Source of the DNA: Rhodovulum sp.
GTDB taxonomy: Bacteria; Pseudomonadota; Alphaproteobacteria; Rhodobacterales; Rhodobacteraceae
Length of the DNA stretch: 20,963 bases
Reading direction: 5' to 3'
NCBI GenBank assembly: GCA_020637615.1
Contig: JACKKC010000040.1
Location: 1 to 20,963 of the forward strand
Shown here: in pieces, positions 13,241 to 18,941 of the stretch
Numbering within the stretch: the first letter of the stretch is position 1
How the letters are laid out: each line of letters begins with the position of its first letter
Program-made: the position numbers and the translations under genes
Notes under the pieces: generated by a model
What the model was told of the DNA's origin: nothing
Databases searched by the model: none
Seen by the model: only the letters and a program-made list of their open reading frames with translations

Positions 13241-16023
13241 GGCGCGGGGCGTACACAGCGGGGCAGCAGGTCCCGGATCAGCGTCGCGCGGGCTCTTGGC
13301 CCGGTGTAGAGCGGATTGGTCGTCTCGGCGTCGGGGATCAGGACGCGAACAGCATGGGCGGGGCGGATGCGCGGGGTCGTGAAGTCGCAGATGACGAACT
13401 GCGGGAATCCCGCGCCCTCGACACGGTCGGCGATCCATTCGAGCTCTTCGAGAATATCTCCGCTGCGCAGCCCCTGGGCCGCATCGAAGGCCCGCATCGG
13501 CCGATCATTGGCGAACCAGAAGGCCTGCGCTCCGGGCAGCATCGTACGTGGCCGCTCGTGCCGTCCGAGGCTGCGGGCCTGCAGCGTGTAGTCCTCGCGC
13601 CCCCCAGCGATCACGCCGGCCTTCGTCTGGGCGGCCTCGAGCAGCGCCATGGTGATGGCGACCTCGGGGTCGGGATGGCAGGCGAAACCGTCCGACGACA
13701 TGCTGGCGGCGGAGGTGAAGGGATCGTCGAAGACCCTTGCGTAGAAGGTCGGGACGGCGATCTCGGACGTGATGTCGAGCAGGCGCACCATCATGCCGGC
13801 GTCCTGGTACTGGCGGGCGATCCCGCGCGGCCCATCGGGGAGCGTGTCGGGATCGACGAACTCGAAGCGCCCGAAGCCCACGCCGCCGGGATTGTCGAGC
13901 GCGATCTCCGCCAGGCGCACGGCATGCCGCTCTATGAACTCGGCGGCGGCGTGCACGGCCGCCTCCGCAAGCGAGAAGCCGGAGCCGAGGCCGCTCGACG
14001 AGAAGATCTTTCCGCCGAGCCGCGGCGAATAGTATATGTCGTTGGCGACCCGTTCGCCAATTAGGCAGGCGGTCGGCACCATCACCGGACCTGCGCCGAG
14101 CAGGTCCGACGCGGCGGTCCATTCGAACTCCAGCAAGTCGTCATAGCGGGAATCGAACGGCAGGCCTATACGGCGCGGATCGACGAAAGCCGGATCGTCG
14201 CGGACCGCAGCGTAGCAAGTGCGCACCGGATTGGCGACGCGGAAGACGTCCTGAGCGAAGATCTCGACCTCCTCCATGACCGCGCCGACGCGCGCGCCCT
14301 CGCGGGTGGTCGACTTGCCGCTGCTGAAGCTGGTGGACCAGCCGCTGCGGGCGCCGAAGGCCTGTGCGACATGGACACCGAGCGTGTCGAGCTCGCCGAT
14401 GAGACCGATCCGGACGATCCCGATGCCTTCGGCGATCTGCGTGATGGCCGCCTCCGCAGCCTCCGGGGCAAGCGCGAAGCGGTTTGACCCTTCGGCCTTG
14501 GGGCTGGGCGCGACGCCGAGCCCCTGGCCGCGCCAGAGATCGCGGCGCGGCGTCGGCGGCATGCGCGAAGACGGCGGGGAGTCGAGCATCCGGGCCACCG
14601 GGGCGGCGGCGCGCCGGGCCAGCGCCAGGGATTCCACTTGGGCCTCGAGCACTTCCTCCCGGAGCCCCTGCCGGGCCAGGTCCGACTGCACGACCGGCCA
14701 CTGCATCGCGCACCGCAGCCGACTGATTGTGCGGCGCGCCGCGTCGATCTCGACCAACTCGGGCGGCCCCCCGGCGCGACCGAGCGCGGCGAAGTGGTCC
14801 ACCGCCCCGCAGCGCAGCGCTTCGCGCTTCAGCGTCAGATCGTCGAGCCAGAGCTCGGCCCGCAGCGCCCTCAGGAAGGCAGGCCAGCCTGCGGTGCCGA
14901 GCCCGGCGACACGGACCTGCAGGGTAGCCTCGGCCTCCAACGAGAGCACAAGGTCCTGTAGGCCCAGCCCCAGATCACGCAGGGTCACGTGGGCCTCCTC
15001 GGGCGATTCCCAGCCCCAAACCAGGCGCGTCGCGTCGAGGATGGATTGGGCATCGGGTCCGTCCGGGATGACCCCGCCCGCCCCGACGGTCCGGCCCGAT
15101 GCTGCCATCCGGGCCGCCGCACGGCGCGCGGCGGGCTCGTAGCTGCCGGTGGTCATCATGAAGCGCATGAGTGCCGGAAAACCCACGAGGTCGCCCGATT
15201 CCCAGATCAGGACCGGCGCGTCATGCGCCTCGCTCGGCCGCACCTGCATTCCGGCAGTAGCGCCGTCCCGCTCGGCGCGGGGTGCAAGCGCAGCCCCGGA
15301 GGCCGACCCGAGCCCGGCGGGATCGAGCGTCGCGAGCGTTTCGATCAGCAGATGGGCATCCTCGCGCTTCAGGTCGAAGCTGCGCAGCAGACGGATCAGG
15401 TCGGGAGCGTCCGTGCTCCCCGCCATGGGCGTTCGCCCAAGGACGGCTTCGAGCGTTCGCTCGGTGAAATGCAGCCCCGCCGCCGCTTCGATCAGTGCAT
15501 CGCCGGCCTCGCGCCTCAGGCTGCCCGAACGGACCAGGCGCTCAACCCCGTAACGCAGGTTCACCAACGGATCGGTCAGGGCCAGATAGGATTCGGGCGC
15601 GAACTGCAACGCCACCTCGTCGTCACGCTCGATTATCCCGGTGCGATACATCTCCGCGATCCGCCCGACCGCGATGACGCCGGGCACCTCGGCGGCGCGC
15701 AGGGCGCCCATGCTTGCCGCGCCGTATACGATCACGCCCCGGCCGATGGCCTCGCGGATCTCGGTCGGGCTGATGGATAGTGTCTGCGCGAAGACACCGT
15801 CGATGATCCCGACGGCGGTCCCGCCGGAAATCGCATCGAGGTCGCCGCGCCTAATCGGTGGGCGATAATCGGCATCCGGCAGCGTGGCCCTGGCGATATC
15901 GAGGGGAAGCGACGGACCAAGGAACACGACCACCCCCGGCGCAGCGGCCCCCTGGGCCGGCGCCGGGACGTCGTCCCGGATCCCATCAGCAATGTCGAAC
16001 GGCGAGGTGACCACGATCGGCAT
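13237..16023 (-). CDS. TfuA-YcaO fusion, peptide-backbone-modifying enzyme
   Basis: From ATG 16023 the protein has 928 residues. A GTG at 16014 is better spaced from the GGAGGG (16029-16024) and may be the true start. Residues about 30-195 form a TfuA domain: GVVVFLGPSLPLDIARA, GTAVGIIDGVFAQTLSISPT, REAIGRGVIVYGAASMGALR. Residues about 200-500 are a helical extension of unclear fold. YcaO follows at about 515-925, with SSGKSTTREGARVGAVMEEVE as the ATP/Mg region, then SSSGLGSGFSLAEAAVHAAA and EFIERHA, ending CVRPAP. YcaO enzymes phosphorylate the peptide amide during cyclodehydration of Cys/Ser/Thr or thioamidation; TfuA partners typically go with thioamide formation. The two are usually separate proteins, so here stoichiometry is fixed by fusion. 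The gene begins 44 bp after the GRDP-like gene and overlaps the radical SAM gene by 4 nt. The longer open frame to 16203 is antiphase to the repeat region. Confidence 0.92.
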   Translation of the reverse strand: MPIVVTSPFDIADGIRDDVPAPAQGAAAPGVVVFLGPSLPLDIARATLPDADYRPPIRRGDLDAISGGTAVGIIDGVFAQTLSISPTEIREAIGRGVIVYGAASMGALRAAEVPGVIAVGRIAEMYRTGIIERDDEVALQFAPESYLALTDPLVNLRYGVERLVRSGSLRREAGDALIEAAAGLHFTERTLEAVLGRTPMAGSTDAPDLIRLLRSFDLKREDAHLLIETLATLDPAGLGSASGAALAPRAERDGATAGMQVRPSEAHDAPVLIWESGDLVGFPALMRFMMTTGSYEPAARRAAARMAASGRTVGAGGVIPDGPDAQSILDATRLVWGWESPEEAHVTLRDLGLGLQDLVLSLEAEATLQVRVAGLGTAGWPAFLRALRAELWLDDLTLKREALRCGAVDHFAALGRAGGPPELVEIDAARRTISRLRCAMQWPVVQSDLARQGLREEVLEAQVESLALARRAAAPVARMLDSPPSSRMPPTPRRDLWRGQGLGVAPSPKAEGSNRFALAPEAAEAAITQIAEGIGIVRIGLIGELDTLGVHVAQAFGARSGWSTSFSSGKSTTREGARVGAVMEEVEIFAQDVFRVANPVRTCYAAVRDDPAFVDPRRIGLPFDSRYDDLLEFEWTAASDLLGAGPVMVPTACLIGERVANDIYYSPRLGGKIFSSSGLGSGFSLAEAAVHAAAEFIERHAVRLAEIALDNPGGVGFGRFEFVDPDTLPDGPRGIARQYQDAGMMVRLLDITSEIAVPTFYARVFDDPFTSAASMSSDGFACHPDPEVAITMALLEAAQTKAGVIAGGREDYTLQARSLGRHERPRTMLPGAQAFWFANDRPMRAFDAAQGLRSGDILEELEWIADRVEGAGFPQFVICDFTTPRIRPAHAVRVLIPDAETTNPLYTGPRARATLIRDLLPRCVRPAP

Positions 16024-16067
16024 CCCTCCGGCACCCGGTCCACGGGTAGCGCCGCGCTCCACTTCGT

Positions 16068-16685
16068 CTAGCGGATGGTCGGCAACTCCTGCGGATTGAA
16101 CGGCGTGCGGATCTGCGGATTGATCTGCGGATTGATCTGCGGGGAAATCTGCGGGTTGATCCGGGTCTCCGGAACGATCGTCTTGTTGCAGTGCTGACCG
16201 CATTTGCAGGTCTGTGGGAAGGCATAGACGCGGTTCTTGCCGACGTCGCGCGGCATCTGGTCATATGAGCCGAGCACCTTGTCGAGCGTCAGGCTGGTCT
16301 CGGGAATCATCGGGGTTCCGAACACCTCCTGCCAAAGTGCCTGCGTGGCACCGAAGGCCTCGCGGTTGGCTTGCAGATCCTCATCGCCGCTGATCCCGAA
16401 ATAGGGGTCGTGGTGGAGAAAGTGGCCGAAGACCATCTCGCAATCCTCGGCGTACTTGCGAGTGTCGAGGATATGCTGGTGCCAGTAATCGTCGAGGATC
16501 TTGTTCACGACAATGTCCCGGTCGGGATAGAGCAGGTTCAGAACCAGCAGGTTGCGGTAGCTCGCCTCGGTCTCGGCCAAGACCTCATCGGTCCAGAACT
16601 CGGGCTTCTCGTATTTCAGCACTCGGCTGACCGGAGACAGGTCGATCTGAGATACTCGGATCAACGCTTCGTGGATGTCCAGCAT
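16068..16685 (-). CDS. GRDP-like domain protein with CxCxxxC / INPQ-repeat tail, candidate RiPP precursor
   Basis: The 205-aa protein starts at the second ATG (16685), which lies 6 nt after GGAGG; an ATG at 16691 abuts the ribosome site. Residues 1-125 are a globular helical domain with LDDYWHQHILDTRKYAEDCE (65-83) and VFGHFLHHDPYFG (85-97). This resembles the bacterial version of plant glycine-rich-domain (GRDP, PF07173-like) proteins. A linker (126-156) leads to a tail of unlike composition: PQTCKCGQHCNKT with Cys160, Cys162 and Cys166, then INPQ-ISPQ-INPQ-INPQ and, after IRTP, FNPQ, ending LPTIR. A structured leader followed by a repeat-containing core, as first gene of an operon with TfuA-YcaO, radical SAM and SagB enzymes, makes it the likely substrate. 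That role is inferred; no cleavage site is obvious. An accessory metal- or substrate-binding protein is the alternative. Confidence 0.8.
   Translation of the reverse strand: MLDIHEALIRVSQIDLSPVSRVLKYEKPEFWTDEVLAETEASYRNLLVLNLLYPDRDIVVNKILDDYWHQHILDTRKYAEDCEMVFGHFLHHDPYFGISGDEDLQANREAFGATQALWQEVFGTPMIPETSLTLDKVLGSYDQMPRDVGKNRVYAFPQTCKCGQHCNKTIVPETRINPQISPQINPQINPQIRTPFNPQELPTIR
16111..16158. repeat. Four 12-bp tandem repeats inside the candidate precursor gene
   Basis: Unit ATCTGCGGATTG: copies at 16111-16122 and 16123-16134 are identical, 16135-16146 and 16147-16158 are diverged. A partial further unit lies at 16090-16100. Each unit encodes one [I]-[N/S]-P-Q tetrad on the minus strand. In-frame 12-bp expansion would add tetrads without disturbing the gene. 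It is coding sequence, not CRISPR. Confidence 0.85.
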
Positions 16686-16712
16686 GACCATCCTCCCCGC
16701 TGCTGAGTCACT

Positions 16713-16741
16713 ATCTTGCCGTATCGGAGCTCGCCGATCAA
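16713..16741 (-). promoter_or_regulatory. Possible promoter of the YcaO operon
   Basis: On the minus strand TTGATC (16741-16736), 17 nt, CAAGAT (16718-16713), located 27 bp upstream of the start codon at 16685. The -35 is reasonable and the -10 poor. No other clear promoter is seen in the gap to 16864. Confidence 0.3.
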
Positions 16742-16863
16742 GCTGCTGCAACTACGAAACCTTGGTGACGGGTCGAAATCAAACCTTGTCGAATGCCCCG
16801 TTGGAATACATCACGCGATACCACATGCGACCGGTCCGCTCCGGACGTCGGAACGAAAACCTG

Positions 16864-17640
16864 CTAATCGACCGCCCGACGACTGACCTGCGCGGTCGAA
16901 CCTGAAACCTCCGCTGGCGCAAACCCGGCGCGTTTGAGCGAGCGGAAAAGCTTTTGAAGGTCCTCCGGTCGGCCGACGCGCAAGGAGACCTGAGCCGAAA
17001 GGTCACGAAGCAGGTTCGGCGCATTGGCCGCAAGCCAGTCGATTTCGCCATGTGCTTCCTCGATCTCACCGGCTTCCGCCAAGAGCGCGGCGGCGAGCAG
17101 GTGGAAAAGCGCCACTTGCGGCGAGGCGACGGCGCGAATCCGGGCCGCCGCCTCGTCGTAGCGGCCGGCGATGTAGGTGCAGAGCGCGAGGCCGGATTTG
17201 TAGTAGCCGAGCGGGCCGGGATTGCGTTCGATGGCGCTTTGCAGGAAGGTGCAGCCATCGTCCTATCGGCCCGAAAGCGCGACACGATAGCCGTATTCGC
17301 CGAGCAGTTCGGCCTCGTTCGGGTTGATCGCGGCGGCGACAGTGCCGACGTCAATCGCGCCCGAAAGGTCCCCTGCCATGGCGAGCCCCGTCATCTTCGC
17401 CTGCATGGCCCGCACGTTCGTCGGATCGATGATGAGAGCCTGCGGGCCTCGGAAAGGACCTGTTCAACCGACATGCCGGACGCGAAACCGAAGCGCAGGC
17501 GGTCCACGTGGATCTGCGCGAGCAGGCCCCATGCGGTCACATATTCGGGAAACCGGGTGACCGCCGGCTCAAGGCAGGCGCGGACCCTTTGGGACCCCTC
17601 GCTGTCGAAGGTGGCGCGATACTCGAAATCATACACCGGC
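16864..17640 (-). pseudogene. TPR-repeat protein (adenylate-cyclase-associated type), C-terminal fragment
   Basis: Reading leftward from about 17640: VYDFEYRATFDSEGSQRVR, YVTAWGLLAQIHVDRLRFGF, then a frameshift near 17440. QALIIDPTNVRAMQAKMTG, DLSGAIDVGTVAAAINPNEA and YGYRVALSGR follow, then an amber at 17265-17263 where Trp is expected. After it come DDGCTFLQSAIERNPGPLGY, YIAGRYDEAAARIRAVASP and a normal stop at 16864. The alternating helices fit TPR arrays found at the C terminus of class III cyclases or CadC/TolB-like signalling proteins. The N-terminal catalytic or DNA-binding half is missing. It was either inherited intact and then decayed, or arrived truncated. Confidence 0.65.
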
Positions 17641-17760
17641 CGAAGCGCACTCGAGCCAACAGTCAATAACTCCGTTCTGCCCTATCTGTCATCTGGGCCC
17701 CTAGGGGCTGGGGCAGAGCGGGCTGCGGTCAAGGTGAGGCCGCAGGGAATGGAGGTTGCC

Positions 17761-18021
17761 ATGCGGCGATTTCCTGGTTGTGCGGACCAACCGGTAACCC
17801 TGGCGCCAACCAGCGAGCCAATCCGCGGCATGTGCAAAGACCTTGTCGCCGCGGTGGAGGCCCTGTCCTCGCTCGACCTGAGTGCCTTGCCACGCACAAA
17901 CCAGCGGAGAGAGGAATTCAAGGCAGGATCGTTCGCTCGACAACGGAGATGTCGGAGGCTCTGGACGCGTCGAGAGTCGTGTCGCTTGCAGGGCGGAAAC
18001 GCAATTGGTCCGAATCTCTAG
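17761..18021 (+). CDS. Small hypothetical ORF, doubtful
   Basis: An 86-aa frame from ATG 17761 has a good GGAGG 5 nt upstream. It begins MRRFPGCADQPVTLAPTSEP and contains a plausible amphipathic helix (CKDLVAAVEALSSLDLSALP) followed by an Arg-rich, low-quality tail. No family is recognised. The tail's composition suggests the frame may be truncated or accidental. It lies in the gap between the decayed TPR gene and the NsrR-like gene. Confidence 0.3.
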   Translation: MRRFPGCADQPVTLAPTSEPIRGMCKDLVAAVEALSSLDLSALPRTNQRREEFKAGSFARQRRCRRLWTRRESCRLQGGNAIGPNL

Positions 18022-18081
18022 ATTGGCCCGAATTGGGGCGAAACCGATCAAGCTATCCGATCACTAGGAAGGAAGACTAGG

Positions 18082-18222
18082 GTGAACCGCCTTCTCTTCG
18101 CCTGCAACCTCGCCAGCCTGCCAGCCCTACCTGCCTTCGCGCAGATGGCGGTCCCCATGGGCTCAGGGCAACCTATCGTCGGCGAGAGGACCAAAACGCA
18201 ACAATATCAGCGAGCAATCAGG
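18082..18222 (+). pseudogene. Truncated exported-protein ORF (signal peptide only)
   Basis: From GTG 18082, with AGGAAGGAAG just upstream, the frame encodes a clear signal peptide (MNRLLFACNLASLPALPAFA, cleavage likely after AFA) and about 27 further residues (QMAVPMGSGQPIVGERTKTQ, QYQRAIRR). It then loses coding character and runs antisense into the Rrf2 gene. It looks like the N terminus of a periplasmic protein whose remainder was lost. The endpoint is approximate. Confidence 0.4.
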
Positions 18223-18249
18223 CGAGTGACGTGCACAACTATTTCCGCT

Positions 18250-18726
18250 TCACGAGCATGGCGCCGTCTGCGTCGATGAGACCTTGGGAGGCTCGCCAAG
18301 GTTCAAAAGCGCCGCGAGGGCCTCGCGGTTGTCTGCGACGTCGGCAAGCGTGCAGCCGTCGAGCACCTGCAGGAACGCTTCCCGAGCCTCGGCGAGAACG
18401 CCGCGCAGCCGGCAAATCGGCGTGATCGGACATGCCCCGCCATCAACCCGGAAGCACTCTACCAGCGCGGTGTCCTTCTCCATCTCGCGCAGAATGCGGC
18501 CGAGATTGATCGATCCAGCCGGCTTCGCCAGCGCTACGCCGCCGGACCGGCCCCGAATGCTTCTCGTGATGCCGATCTGTCCGAGCATCCAGACGATCTT
18601 CTGCAGATGATGAACCGAGAGATCGAATCGGACGGCAATTTCCGCAATCGTCATCGGCCGGCCGCCGTTGGCGGCGAGCGTCATCAGGATTCTCAGGGCG
18701 TAGTCGCTGCGAGCGTTAAGGCGCAT
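18250..18726 (-). CDS. nsrR: Rrf2-family regulator, NsrR-like nitric-oxide sensor
   Basis: The 158-aa protein starts at ATG 18726 behind GAGGG. The N-terminal winged helix reads RLNARSDYALRILMTLAANG, TIAEIAVRFDLSVHHLQKIV, then ITRSIRGRSGGVALAKPA. Three cysteines lie in CFRVDGGACPITPIC (Cys91, Cys99, Cys105), the Fe-S-binding arrangement of NsrR, which loses DNA binding when nitric oxide attacks the cluster. IscR and RirA differ in Cys spacing. The gene is divergent from nosR, with 215 bp between the start codons, fitting local control of nitrous oxide reduction. The symbol is by family resemblance; the sensed signal is inferred. Confidence 0.8.
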   Translation of the reverse strand: MRLNARSDYALRILMTLAANGGRPMTIAEIAVRFDLSVHHLQKIVWMLGQIGITRSIRGRSGGVALAKPAGSINLGRILREMEKDTALVECFRVDGGACPITPICRLRGVLAEAREAFLQVLDGCTLADVADNREALAALLNLGEPPKVSSTQTAPCS

Positions 18727-18740
18727 GGGATCACCCTCTC

Positions 18741-18758
18741 AAATGCAGCATTGCAAAT
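18741..18758. promoter_or_regulatory. Candidate NsrR-type operator
   Basis: AAATGCAGCATTGCAAAT is an imperfect inverted repeat (AAATGCA / TGCAAAT, 5 of 7 arm positions complementary), 15 bp upstream of the nsrR-like start codon. It resembles NsrR half-sites (ATGCA-type) and could mediate autoregulation and/or control of nosR. No clear FNR/NnrR-type box was found in the rest of the intergenic region. Confidence 0.35.
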
Positions 18759-18941
18759 ATTGGTTCTCTGAGTCCATACAGGGCAGAGGAGCGGAAGCGC
18801 GCCGATGGGGGCAATCATCAATCCTCCAGGGTGTCGGGGTCCGGCGTAGCAGAGGGTCGGGCGTCATGGCGAGTTGGCCGGGGCGAAGGTCGTACTGCAT
18901 CATCGGGTCGGCACATCCCGCCGAAAAGGGGGAATGCCTCA

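Noticed and set aside
13240..13438. N-terminal extension of the radical SAM open frame
   Set aside because: It overlaps the C-terminal YcaO coding sequence in another frame; ATG 13240 with ATGA overlap is the natural start.
16111..16158. Possible CRISPR or regulatory tandem repeats
   Set aside because: The units are 12 bp, contiguous, in frame and coding; no spacers.
16024..16203. N-terminal extension of the TfuA-YcaO open frame
   Set aside because: It overlaps the INPQ-repeat region of the upstream gene in another frame (giving ADQSADQSADP) and lacks a ribosome site.
16779..16826. 15-codon minus-strand mini-ORF (MWYRVMYSNGAFDKV) upstream of the YcaO operon
   Set aside because: Weak ribosome site, Cys/Ser/Thr-poor and not repeated; more likely a tail of the decayed neighbour than a RiPP precursor.
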